A stretch of 40,824 bases of DNA from Alicyclobacillus mali (lineage in GTDB: Bacteria > Bacillota > Bacilli > Alicyclobacillales > Alicyclobacillaceae). The position numbers and the translations under genes were made by a program. The notes beneath the pieces were generated by a model. That model was not told the origin of the DNA, did not search any database, and saw only the letters and a program-made list of their open reading frames with translations. Shown one piece after another: positions 1 through 8,277 of this stretch (its first letter is position 1; the number at the start of each line of letters is the position of its first letter). The DNA is taken from the NCBI RefSeq assembly GCF_017329565.1, contig NZ_JAFMTT010000022.1. One strand, written 5' to 3'.

Positions 1-56
1 GCGCTGCAACGCGGGTTGTTTTTGTGCTCAGTGAGGTCTCTTCTCTTTGTCCCCGG

Positions 57-120
57 AAAATCCTCCCGAGAGCAGCCCCTACTCAAACTTTATACGCTCG
101 CTCAAAACCGCTCTCGGAGG
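57..120 (-). terminator. Possible terminator after the small membrane protein gene
   Basis: On the minus strand CCTCCGAGAGC (120-110) can pair with GCTCTCGGGAGG (73-62), with one bulged base, and TTTT follows at 60-57. The 5' arm lies inside the last codons of the gene and the loop is long (about 36 nt), so this is a weak candidate. Confidence 0.3.
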
Positions 121-332
121 AGCATGGCGGCGTTCAAAATGAGAAGCACGTTGGACATAATCCAGATGCCCAAGGCGAAACCGCCCCAAAACCCGTCTCC
201 CAGGTGGAGGTATCGGCCGTTCGCGAGCAACATCGAATTCATGGTCATCGTCAGAGCCAGGATGGCGAGCCGCTGCCGCTTGGACAGGCGCTTGCGGCAG
301 GGCGTGCGCAGAGATGCGAACCACGAGCGCAT
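102..332 (-). CDS. Small predicted membrane protein, 76 aa
   Basis: I do not recognise the family. The N-terminus is basic (Arg/Lys rich over residues 1-22). Two hydrophobic stretches follow at about residues 23-41 and 49-70, joined by a short loop with GRYLHLGDG, so a two-helix inner-membrane protein with a positive cytoplasmic N-terminus is likely. The ATG at 332 is preceded, 5-6 nt away, by a strong purine-rich binding site (AAGGGGGGAG), which is the best evidence that the frame is real. It stands alone, with no operon partner visible; a promoter-like repeat overlaps its upstream side on the opposite strand. An overlapping minus-strand frame of similar length is less plausible because it has no hydrophobic pattern and no binding site. 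Confidence 0.55.
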   Translation of the reverse strand: MRSWFASLRTPCRKRLSKRQRLAILALTMTMNSMLLANGRYLHLGDGFWGGFALGIWIMSNVLLILNAAMLLRERF

Positions 333-345
333 GTGGCTCCCCCCT

Positions 346-398
346 TGCGGCGTCCGCGGGCCTGAAGTTGCGCCGCGACGTTCAGAATCTTACGATGA
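346..398 (+). promoter_or_regulatory. Promoter-like repeat, copy 1
   Basis: A near-consensus spacing is visible: -35 TTGCGC at 368-373, a 17-bp spacer, and -10 TACGAT at 391-396. Upstream is a block TGCGGCGTCCGCGGG containing the dyad GCGG-CGT-CCGC. The same block, -35, spacer sequence TTCAGA.TCT and -10 recur at 2333-2385 in the same orientation. No convincing gene lies downstream on the plus strand, so a transcript from here would be non-coding or antisense. Confidence 0.45.
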
Positions 399-401
399 AT
401 G

Positions 402-860
402 GTAACATCAGGCTGGTTTGCCGTCAAGCCAGTGTCAGGCCATGTGTTTCAAGTTTGTCGGTGTCCAAAATTGTCGGCAGGCGCAGAGAAGGCACGAGGA
501 GAGCGAACACGAAGGGGATGCACATCTATCAAGGGCCCCGCGTGGATTCAGATACCACGAGCGCAAATTGGGCAGACCGCCTTGTTTGTGCGATAGACCC
601 CGGTACACGGTTAGGGGGCAGGGTCCCACGATCAAGACGTTCATGTCCAGTGCCACCCTCATGACGGCTTCGACGCCTCGATAGCTTTAAAAAAGAACGA
701 CAGCCACTCCGCATAAGGTTGGCCTCCTACGGAGTGACTGTCAGCTTGGCTCATGAGACGGTCCAAGCACGGCGCTGCAGTCCTGGTCCGCCACGGTCCT
801 ATCGATGGCAGTGTACCCAAACAAGAGCTTCTGTCTGCGCTCGGCAGTACGACATGGTGA
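402..860. other. Stretch without a recognisable gene
   Basis: About 460 bp between the small membrane protein and hmp. Short frames exist on both strands. On the minus strand, frames ending near 435 and 529 follow an AGGAGG that sits in the loop of the 699-742 hairpin. None is long, and none resembles a protein family I know. The mosaic of interrupted frames would fit a decayed mobile element or an old gene, but I see no transposase motif or terminal repeats. The only clear structure is the hairpin. Confidence 0.4.
691..742 (-). terminator. Hairpin with U tract downstream of hmp
   Basis: The arms 699-711 and 730-742 pair over 12 of 13 positions (GACAG.CACTCCG with CGGAGTG.CTGTC) around an 18-nt loop. 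Read on the minus strand the stem is followed by GTTCTTTTTT, a rho-independent terminator layout about 120 bp past the hmp stop. The loop carries TAGGAGG and ends in ATG, so a small reading frame would start in the hairpin; this is noted but unproven. Confidence 0.6.
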
Positions 861-2102
861 TTAACGGCAGCCTGCTCCTACAGGTTCGGATTCTAACAAC
901 TGCTGCGTGGGTCCAAAGAACTCAAATCGGATCCGCTCGTCCGGAACGCCCATCTCGCGCAAGCTGCGGTAGACGGTTCGCATGAATGGTGTTGGTCCGC
1001 AGAAAGCGTACACCGCGCCTGCGGGAGACACCTGCTCAATCAGGTCGCGATCGACAAAACCCTCTTTTGCAAGATACGGATGTGTGCGGTCATCCGCGCT
1101 TGGACGTTCGTACACGACGTGATATGTGAATTCGGACTGCTGCGCCAGTTCGCGAAGCCGCGCGTCGAAGGCGTGCACCGCTCCACTCAGCGCCGAATGC
1201 ACGTAGACCATCCGACGTCGAGTGCCGCGGTACGCTTCCGCTTCTACCATACTCATGAGAGGCGTCATGCCGACCCCGCCGCTGAGAAAGACAACAGGCG
1301 TCTGATCATCCAGGTCCAAGCGGAAATCGCCCGCAGGCGGCGTAGCGTAAAGGATGTCACCGATATGAACATGATCGTGTAAGTAATTAGATACGAGACC
1401 AGCGGGTTTCTCCCCGATCGCTGCCTCGCGTTTTACGCTGATGCGGTAATACGGTTTGCCAGGAGCATCCGATAAGCTGTAGTGACGACGTTGGACATAA
1501 GGATGACCTGGTATGCGCACGACCACCGTGAGATACTGGCCAGGCGCGTACTGCGCAACGGGACCACCGTCTTGCGGTTCGAGATAAAACGACGTGATGA
1601 CATCGCTCTCTTTCACCTTGTCTCGCACGACGAATGCGCGCTCGCCTTGCCAGCCACCCACCTGCTCTGCAGCCTGCTTATACAATTCGGCTTCGACAGT
1701 GATAAAGGCGTCTGCGATCTGGCCATAGGCGCGCGCCCATGCGTCAAGGATCTCGGGCGTAGCTGCGGACCCCAGCACGTCTCGCATGGCGAGGAGTAAC
1801 GTTTCGCCGACAATCGGGTATTGCTCCGGCTGAACCCCGAGCGCGCGGTGTTTTTCGGCGATACGTACGACGGTAGAGCGAATGGCGTTGACATCATCCA
1901 GGTGTGCAGCCGCGGCATAAATCGCCTGTGCGAGTGCCGTTTGCTGCCGACCCTGATGTTGATTAGCTTGGTTGAATAGATTCAGCAGCTCGGGATGAGA
2001 TTCAAATAGAAGTTGATAAAATCGCCGGGTGATTTGCTCCCCTTTTTGTGCCAGCACGGGAAGTGTTGAGGCAACGATGTCCTTGTCTTTTCTACTCAGC
2101 AT
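861..2102 (-). CDS. hmp: Flavohaemoglobin (nitric oxide dioxygenase)
   Basis: A 413-aa cytoplasmic enzyme of normal Hmp length that oxidises NO to nitrate with O2 and NAD(P)H. The globin domain (about 1-140) has the distal Tyr29 and Gln53 and the proximal His85 in EKHRALGV, followed by the QYPIVGE motif. A ferredoxin-reductase-type FAD domain follows, with RHYSLSD at 206-212, and then an NAD domain with GGVGMTP at 275-281 and the C-terminal FCGPTPFM motif. The ATG at 2102 has GGGAGG seven bases upstream. It appears to be a single-gene unit: a palindrome matching the NsrR operator lies about 60 bp upstream, and a hairpin with a U tract lies downstream. Together these suggest an NO-induced detoxification gene. 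The function is secure; the regulation is inferred. Confidence 0.97.
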   Translation of the reverse strand: MLSRKDKDIVASTLPVLAQKGEQITRRFYQLLFESHPELLNLFNQANQHQGRQQTALAQAIYAAAAHLDDVNAIRSTVVRIAEKHRALGVQPEQYPIVGETLLLAMRDVLGSAATPEILDAWARAYGQIADAFITVEAELYKQAAEQVGGWQGERAFVVRDKVKESDVITSFYLEPQDGGPVAQYAPGQYLTVVVRIPGHPYVQRRHYSLSDAPGKPYYRISVKREAAIGEKPAGLVSNYLHDHVHIGDILYATPPAGDFRLDLDDQTPVVFLSGGVGMTPLMSMVEAEAYRGTRRRMVYVHSALSGAVHAFDARLRELAQQSEFTYHVVYERPSADDRTHPYLAKEGFVDRDLIEQVSPAGAVYAFCGPTPFMRTVYRSLREMGVPDERIRFEFFGPTQQLLESEPVGAGCR

Positions 2103-2160
2103 AGACCTGCCTCCCTCATGAGCGGATACACCTTGAGTGTAGACCCTTACCGAAGAAAAA

Positions 2161-2183
2161 AAGATGCATATTCAATGCAGCTT
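2161..2183. promoter_or_regulatory. NsrR-like operator upstream of hmp
   Basis: A 23-bp imperfect palindrome with arms AAGATGCAT and ATGCAGCTT, nine of eleven positions symmetric. It matches the AAGATGYATTT inverted-repeat pattern known for the NO-sensing Fe-S repressor NsrR, a usual regulator of hmp. It lies 59 bp upstream of the hmp start and overlaps the likely -10 region. No nsrR gene is in this window. Confidence 0.6.
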
Positions 2184-2192
2184 TTTGTCGAA
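2165..2192 (-). promoter_or_regulatory. Candidate hmp promoter
   Basis: On the minus strand TTCGAC (2192-2187) and TATGCA (2170-2165) are separated by 16 bp. The match to the sigma-A consensus is modest. The -10 falls inside the NsrR-like palindrome, as expected for a repressed promoter. Confidence 0.35.
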
Positions 2193-2207
2193 AGTATGAT
2201 TTGTATC

Positions 2208-2360
2208 TTACAAAACAGTGAGCACGCGGTCTTTCCGCTCCTCCGCAAGCCTCTCGTCCCCAGCTTCGACCCGTGCGATCACCTCGCCCCAAAACCGATC
2301 CGCGCCCTCGAAATCTGTTCCTCGAGCACCGCTGCGGCGTCCGCGGGACTGAAGTTGCGC
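2208..2360 (-). pseudogene. Possible C-terminal coding remnant upstream of hmp
   Basis: A minus-strand frame runs open for 50 codons, from just after a TAG at 2363-2361 to a TAA at 2210-2208. Its second half has a protein-like, charged composition (for example RFWGEVIARVEAGDERLAEE) and GC-rich third positions. There is no good start with a binding site; a GTG at 2282 would give only 24 residues. I do not recognise the family. It may be the tail of a lost gene, or chance. Confidence 0.25.
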
Positions 2361-2385
2361 CTATGAGTTCAGACTCTTATGATAA
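2333..2385 (+). promoter_or_regulatory. Promoter-like repeat, copy 2, upstream of the cold-shock gene
   Basis: -35 TTGCGC at 2355-2360, a 17-bp spacer, and -10 TATGAT at 2378-2383, ending 65 bp before the start of the cold-shock-domain gene. The upstream block TGCGGCGTCCGCGGG and the spacer match copy 1 (346-398) with only a few changes, mostly in the first half of the spacer. This copy has an obvious downstream gene, so it is probably a working promoter. Confidence 0.55.
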
Positions 2386-2448
2386 CTTAAAGTATCAAGT
2401 TCTCCTAGCACCGAGTTGGCCCCGGATGGGGAACATTGGAGGTCAGCG

Positions 2449-2808
2449 ATGGTGGAAGGCATCGTGAAAGAATGGCGGGACGAGGAGGGCTTCGGCTGGA
2501 TTCGCGCGGACGACGGTGAGGACGTCTGGGTGCACTTCAGCGCCATTCTCCCCCATCCCGACCGATTCCCGCGCGGATACCGCTTTTTGCGCAAGGGCCA
2601 ACGCGTCGAGTTCGATCTCGTCACCAACCCTCATTCGGAGGAGCAGCGGCGAAGCGCGAGGAACGTCGTCGTGAAGGATTCCCCGTGCGAAACACCGCCT
2701 CCATCGCGGCGTGCTCAGGATGCCGTAAGCCCGCCGCCTCGCCCCTATCCCCAGCGAATTGTGGCGCGCGCAAGGTTGAACGGCCAGGGGCCGGGCACAC
2801 CGACGTGA
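2449..2808 (+). CDS. Cold-shock-domain protein with C-terminal tail
   Basis: A 119-aa protein. Residues 1-65 form a cold-shock (OB-fold) domain with the nucleic-acid-binding motifs GFGWIR (RNP1-like) and VWVHFSAI (RNP2-like), so it probably binds single-stranded RNA or DNA. Classical Csp proteins are about 66 aa. Here the domain has a longer insert (LPHPDRFPRGYRFL) and is followed by about 45 residues rich in Pro, Arg and Ser with no domain I know. The ATG at 2449 is chosen because TTGGAGGT lies six bases upstream; an earlier in-frame ATG at 2416 lacks a binding site. A promoter-like repeat lies upstream. The tail resembles neighbouring non-coding composition and could reflect a lost stop codon. 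Chaperone or regulatory function is inferred from the domain only. Confidence 0.8.
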   Translation: MVEGIVKEWRDEEGFGWIRADDGEDVWVHFSAILPHPDRFPRGYRFLRKGQRVEFDLVTNPHSEEQRRSARNVVVKDSPCETPPPSRRAQDAVSPPPRPYPQRIVARARLNGQGPGTPT

Positions 2809-2891
2809 TGGCTCCTCCATGGCGCAGCAGCCCCCGCACGCGCGAGCCGGCGCTTCCCAGACCCTCGAGAGACGGCTCAACGCCTTGCACA

Positions 2892-2922
2892 GAGGGCGCT
2901 CGTGAAGCAGCCGAGCGCCCTC
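2892..2922. terminator. Perfect 11-bp hairpin between convergent genes
   Basis: GAGGGCGCTCG (2892-2902) pairs perfectly with CGAGCGCCCTC (2912-2922) around a 9-nt loop. It lies between the convergent cold-shock gene and ribH, where a shared terminator is expected. Neither side has a T tract, so intrinsic termination is uncertain. Confidence 0.4.
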
Positions 2923-2965
2923 GCGGAAGCGCGGCACGCACCGCACCCGGATGGCATCGTCCGCC

Positions 2966-3433
<468 letters not shown>

Positions 3434-3471
3434 GTGTCATGCTCCTCTCTCGAACGGGCATCCCGCTCTTC

Positions 3472-4662
<1,191 letters not shown>

Positions 4663-4676
4663 GCTCCAGCCCCCTC

Positions 4677-5330
4677 TTATCGCAAAAACCCGTGCCGCGC
4701 CAGAAACGCCGCGTCGATGCCGCCTGAAGCACCCGCATCGCCCCGGTACGTCAAGAGCCTCTCCACGTACTTGGCGATCACGTCGCACTCGATGTTGACG
4801 GTTTCACCGGCGCGGATCTCGCCAAACCGCGTGACCGACTGGGTGTGCGGGATGATGGACACGGAGAACCGGTCCTTTTCCGCGCGCATGATGGTGAGGC
4901 TGACGCCGTCGACGGCCACGGATCCCTTGTCCACCATGTAGCGCGCGAGGGTCGGATCGACGCGAATGACAAGCACGCGCGCCTCGCCGTCCGGGTACAC
5001 TTCCGCGACGTGGCCAATCCCGTCGATGTGCCCCGTGACGATGTGGCCTCCAAACCGCCCGTCGGCGCGCATGGCGCGCTCGACGTGCACGCGACCGCCG
5101 GGCTGAAGTCCCCCGAGGTTGGTGCGGCGCAGCGTCTCGGGGACCGCTGTGGCCGTGAACAAGCCGCCGCCCACCGTCTCCGCCGTGAGGCAGACGCCGT
5201 TCACAGCGACGCTGTCACCGACCCGCAGGTCATCCACGAGAAACGGCGCCTCCAGCGTAAACGTGGCCCCTCCCGTGTGGCGCGACACCGCCGCGAGGCG
5301 CGCGGTTCCCTCCACAAGTCCGGTGAACAT
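4677..5330 (-). CDS. ribE: Riboflavin synthase, alpha subunit
   Basis: A 217-aa enzyme that dismutates two 6,7-dimethyl-8-ribityllumazine molecules to riboflavin and the pyrimidinedione. It starts with the hallmark MFTGLVEG and shows the internal duplication of two lumazine-binding barrels, with VNGVCLT in the first half (about residue 45) and VDGVSLTI in the second (about 140). The ATG at 5330 has AGGAGG with seven bases of spacing; a GTG two codons earlier is too close to the site. It begins two bases after the ribD stop, so translation is probably coupled. Confidence 0.96.
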   Translation of the reverse strand: MFTGLVEGTARLAAVSRHTGGATFTLEAPFLVDDLRVGDSVAVNGVCLTAETVGGGLFTATAVPETLRRTNLGGLQPGGRVHVERAMRADGRFGGHIVTGHIDGIGHVAEVYPDGEARVLVIRVDPTLARYMVDKGSVAVDGVSLTIMRAEKDRFSVSIIPHTQSVTRFGEIRAGETVNIECDVIAKYVERLLTYRGDAGASGGIDAAFLARHGFLR

Positions 5331-5332
5331 GC

Positions 5333-6448
5333 TCACACCTCCTCACGATAGTGAACTCGCCCTGTGAGGACGAGATGGTCACCCAGCCATTCGCTCCTCA
5401 CGCTGTGAAGTTGAACGGCCTCCGTCATCGACTGGGTGAAAACGCCCGCGAAGGCGGGCAACCCGCTGGCGAGGAGCTTGGGCGCCACATACACGCGCAC
5501 CTCGTCGATGAGCCGGCTCTGAAGAAGCGCCGACGCGAGCGTGGGCCCGCCCTCCACCAGAAGGGCATTCGCCCCTTCCGCCGCGACGGCCGAAAGCGCC
5601 GCGTGCAGATCCAGGTGGCCGTCCCGCTCGGCCACTGGCGCGATGCGGACGTCGCCCTGTTCCGCGAGGCGCCTCGCGGCAGGCGACGACGCCATGCGCT
5701 CCGACGTGAGGAGAAGCGTGCGCCCGGGCGCCGCCAGCAGGCGCGCGGTCGGCGGCGTGCGAAGCCGCGTGTCGAACACCACGCGAAGCGGCTGGCGATC
5801 ACGCCTTGCGCCCGCGGCGAGATCCCTCGCGGTCAACTCCGGATCGTCCGCGAGGACTGTGCCGACGCCGACGCCGATGGCCGGAATGACCTGCCGCAGC
5901 CGATGGACGTCCTCGCGCGCCGCGAGGCCGGTCACGTACTGGCTGTGGCCACTCGATGCGGCCACGTGGCCGCTTAGCGTCATGGCCACCTTGTACACCA
6001 CGTACGGGCGACCGGTCGTGACCCGGTGAAAAAAGTGGCGATTCAGTTCGCGCGCCTCCGCTTCGAGCACGCCCACCGTCAACTCGATCCCGGCCTCCTG
6101 CAGCCGCTTCACGCCGAGCCCGGCCGTGCGCGGATCCACGTCCAACGTGGCCACCACCACGCGCCGCACGCCTGTGGCGAGGATCGCGTCCGTGCAGGGC
6201 GGGGTCCTGCCGTGGTGATTGCACGGCTCGAGCGTGACGTAGAGCGTCGCGCCTCGCGCCGCCTCCCCCGCCATGCGCAGCGCGTGCACTTCCGCGTGCG
6301 GCGTGCCCGCCATCAGATGTGCGCCTTGCCCCACCACCCGTCCGCCGTTCACGACGATGGCACCGACCATCGGGTTTGGGGACGTCTGGCCTTCGCCAAG
6401 GCGCGCCACCTCAAGCGCCATGTGCATGTACCGCTCGTCTTCGGTCAT
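5333..6448 (-). CDS. ribD: Riboflavin deaminase/reductase
   Basis: A 371-aa bifunctional enzyme. The N-terminal half is the diaminohydroxyphosphoribosylamino-pyrimidine deaminase, with the zinc motifs HAEVHAL and PCNHHGRTPPC and the early TSPNPMVGAIV. The C-terminal half is the 5-amino-6-(5-phosphoribosylamino)uracil reductase, with VAMTLSGHVA, RVVFDTRLRTP and VEGGPTLA. The start is the ATG at 6448, behind a GGGGGG-rich site; the frame extends upstream through the riboswitch leader but has no sense there. It is the first gene of the rib operon, directly behind the FMN riboswitch and its terminator. Confidence 0.97.
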   Translation of the reverse strand: MTEDERYMHMALEVARLGEGQTSPNPMVGAIVVNGGRVVGQGAHLMAGTPHAEVHALRMAGEAARGATLYVTLEPCNHHGRTPPCTDAILATGVRRVVVATLDVDPRTAGLGVKRLQEAGIELTVGVLEAEARELNRHFFHRVTTGRPYVVYKVAMTLSGHVAASSGHSQYVTGLAAREDVHRLRQVIPAIGVGVGTVLADDPELTARDLAAGARRDRQPLRVVFDTRLRTPPTARLLAAPGRTLLLTSERMASSPAARRLAEQGDVRIAPVAERDGHLDLHAALSAVAAEGANALLVEGGPTLASALLQSRLIDEVRVYVAPKLLASGLPAFAGVFTQSMTEAVQLHSVRSEWLGDHLVLTGRVHYREEV

Positions 6449-6474
6449 CGGCCATCCCCCCATATCCGCCCATG

Positions 6475-6499
6475 AAAAAAGCCCCTGGCAATCAGGGGC
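6475..6499 (-). terminator. Expression-platform terminator of the FMN riboswitch
   Basis: On the minus strand GCCCCT (6499-6494) pairs with AGGGGC (6486-6481) and is followed by TTTTTT (6480-6475), 27 bp before the ribD start. This is the attenuator expected between an FMN aptamer and ribD: terminated when FMN is bound, read through when FMN is scarce. Confidence 0.85.
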
Positions 6500-6561
6500 G
6501 AATGGGCAAAAGAGTCTCGGCAAGCTGCGCAAGCGCACGACGTGCGCCAACGCGCCGCCAT

Positions 6562-6701
6562 CCTTCTTTCATCCGGACTATACCGTCGGTACTGGAATCT
6601 CACCAGTTCGTGCCTTGCGGCTCGTGGACTGACCGAGTCGTGCGCTCGGATCACCACCGATCGGGAATTGGCCGTTTGGCCTCACCCTGCCCCGAAGGAT
6701 T
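6562..6701 (-). promoter_or_regulatory. FMN riboswitch (RFN element)
   Basis: Read on the minus strand, the conserved parts occur in order: a 5' segment CTTCGGGGCAGGGTG, then ATTCCCGA.CGG, then GGTGAGATTCCAGTACCGAC, and the closing GTCCGGATG followed by AAGAAGGAT. CCTTC at the 5' end pairs with GAAGG at the 3' end to close helix P1. The order and sequences match the known FMN aptamer. It controls the four-gene rib operon through the terminator downstream. Confidence 0.96.
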
Positions 6702-6719
6702 GCGCGTTGTGTTCCGGAT

Positions 6720-8102
6720 TCAGTTGTTGTCTTCCATCATGGACGATTCGCGGCCGGATCGCAAGTCCCGGCGCCGCTGCAGATAGGCCAGCGCGTACAC
6801 GAGCGCGATGGCGACGAGGACGGCCGTCCGGATGAGATCGCCAGGCGCCTGTTCGACGAGCGACAAGCCCACGCCGCAGAGCGCAATCAGAGGCGGCAGC
6901 GGCCAGAGCGGCATGCGAAACGGCGCATGGGCCGATCCGCGGCGCACGCGGTGCACGATGGCCGACACCGCCACGAGCAGGTAGATGGTGACAATGATCA
7001 CGCCGGTGAAGGTGATGAGGTTGTTCAAAGACGTGAAGTAACACAACAGCGCGTTGCCCACGCCGAGCAACACAAATCCCCACTTCGGCACGCCGCGCCG
7101 ATTCATGCTCGCGAAGAATCGGTTGACGGGTCCTGGCCAACTCCCGTCCCGCGCGGCGTCCAGATAGATGCGCGCGTAGGCCAAATTGCCCGTGAGTCCG
7201 GTGTCAAACATGGCGATCACGACGCCGACGAGCAAAATGGTCGCCCCGGCCTGGCCCGCGGCCGACTGCGCGATGGACACGAGTGGCAAGTAGGACGATG
7301 GGATGACGGTGAACGACGTCTGCGACACCGCGAGCGTCGCCGCCATCACGGCGAGGACCTCAACCACCACGCTGATGATGGCAGCCAAAAGGACAGCGCG
7401 GGGCAGAACGCGGCGGGTCTCGACGGTCTCTTCCGCGAAGTAGAGCGGCCAATCGTAGCCGTTGAACGCAAACAGCGCCGGCACCACCGCGGCCAGAAGG
7501 TCCTGCCCGTTCACAGACTGCGGGGCGTGATCGACCCGGATGGGATAGGTGAGGCGCCCGAGGTACGCGAGCGAATGCTGCGCGTGCGCAAACGCCAGCG
7601 CCGTGAACGCGAGGATGACCACGAGCTCCAGCACGAGCATCGCCGTCGCCACGGCGCTCGTTGCGCCGATGCGCTCCAGCGAAAGCCAGGTGACGAGGGC
7701 CATCATGGCGACCGCCGTCCAGTTGACCGGGAGCGCCGGGATGAGCGCGTGCAGGTAGGAGGCGGCGGACACGAGGATGCTCGCGGTGATCACGACGCCG
7801 AGCACGAGAAAGAGAAAGACGGCGATGAAGCCAAACGGCTCGCCCAGCACGCGCTGCACGATGCGGTACGCACCGCCCGCACCGGGATATGCGGACCCGA
7901 GTTCCGCGTAGCAAAACGCCATGGACAGCGCGATGCAGGCGCCGACGAGAAAGGCCCAGAACACGCCCGTGCCAGCCTGAAACAGGGCCGTGTTGTAGAC
8001 CAGAAACACGGACGTGGTGGGCGAAATGGCGGCCACGGCGATGGAGAGCACCTGGCGCAATCCGAGCGAACGGCGAAATCCTTGACCTTCCGAACGCTCC
8101 AC
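6720..8102 (-). CDS. APC-superfamily amino-acid permease
   Basis: A 460-aa integral membrane protein with about twelve hydrophobic segments. Its N-terminus carries the APC signature: a first helix AVAAISPTTSVF, then CYAELGSAYPGAGGAYRIVQRVLG, and later FAFNGYDWPLYFAEET. It probably exchanges or symports an amino acid or amine across the cell membrane; the substrate cannot be told. The GTG at 8102 is preferred because GGGGAGGAG lies six bases upstream; a GTG at 8135 in the same frame has no binding site. The gene is divergent from the oxidoreductase at 8278 and ends 19 bp before the FMN riboswitch on the same strand, with no clear terminator between them. Confidence 0.9.
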   Translation of the reverse strand: MERSEGQGFRRSLGLRQVLSIAVAAISPTTSVFLVYNTALFQAGTGVFWAFLVGACIALSMAFCYAELGSAYPGAGGAYRIVQRVLGEPFGFIAVFLFLVLGVVITASILVSAASYLHALIPALPVNWTAVAMMALVTWLSLERIGATSAVATAMLVLELVVILAFTALAFAHAQHSLAYLGRLTYPIRVDHAPQSVNGQDLLAAVVPALFAFNGYDWPLYFAEETVETRRVLPRAVLLAAIISVVVEVLAVMAATLAVSQTSFTVIPSSYLPLVSIAQSAAGQAGATILLVGVVIAMFDTGLTGNLAYARIYLDAARDGSWPGPVNRFFASMNRRGVPKWGFVLLGVGNALLCYFTSLNNLITFTGVIIVTIYLLVAVSAIVHRVRRGSAHAPFRMPLWPLPPLIALCGVGLSLVEQAPGDLIRTAVLVAIALVYALAYLQRRRDLRSGRESSMMEDNN

Positions 8103-8198
8103 GACATCTCCTCCCCAGAAGCGGCGGGCAAACACGCGCCGCGCTTGAACAAATTCGTAGTTCGAGTATACCGAATCACCGGACGATTTTGCGGGATT

Positions 8199-8227
8199 TT
8201 GCGTTGAACGAAAGGGAAGTGTATAAC
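8199..8227 (+). promoter_or_regulatory. Sigma-A-type promoter of the MDR oxidoreductase
   Basis: TTGCGT at 8199-8204 and TATAAC at 8222-8227 with a 17-bp spacer, about 50 bp before the gene start. Confidence 0.55.
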
Positions 8228-8277
8228 TCTTTGTGAGTAATATCCGCTTGACCTTGGTTCACGAGGAGGCGATGCCT

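Noticed and set aside
402..860. Reading the short minus-strand frames near 435-714 as an IS transposase fragment
   Set aside because: No DDE/DEDD or HTH motif, no terminal inverted repeats or target duplication could be seen; a resemblance was not strong enough to claim.
2191..2209. A second NsrR half-site next to the hmp operator
   Set aside because: The arms AAGTAT and TATCTT do not form a dyad in register.
6562..6701. FMN riboswitch controlling the upstream APC permease
   Set aside because: The aptamer lies downstream of the permease on the same strand and directly in front of ribD, so it acts on the rib operon.
6927..8207. Long plus-strand frame opposite the APC permease
   Set aside because: Arg/His/Gly-rich composition typical of an antisense shadow of a membrane protein, without a start site or motif.
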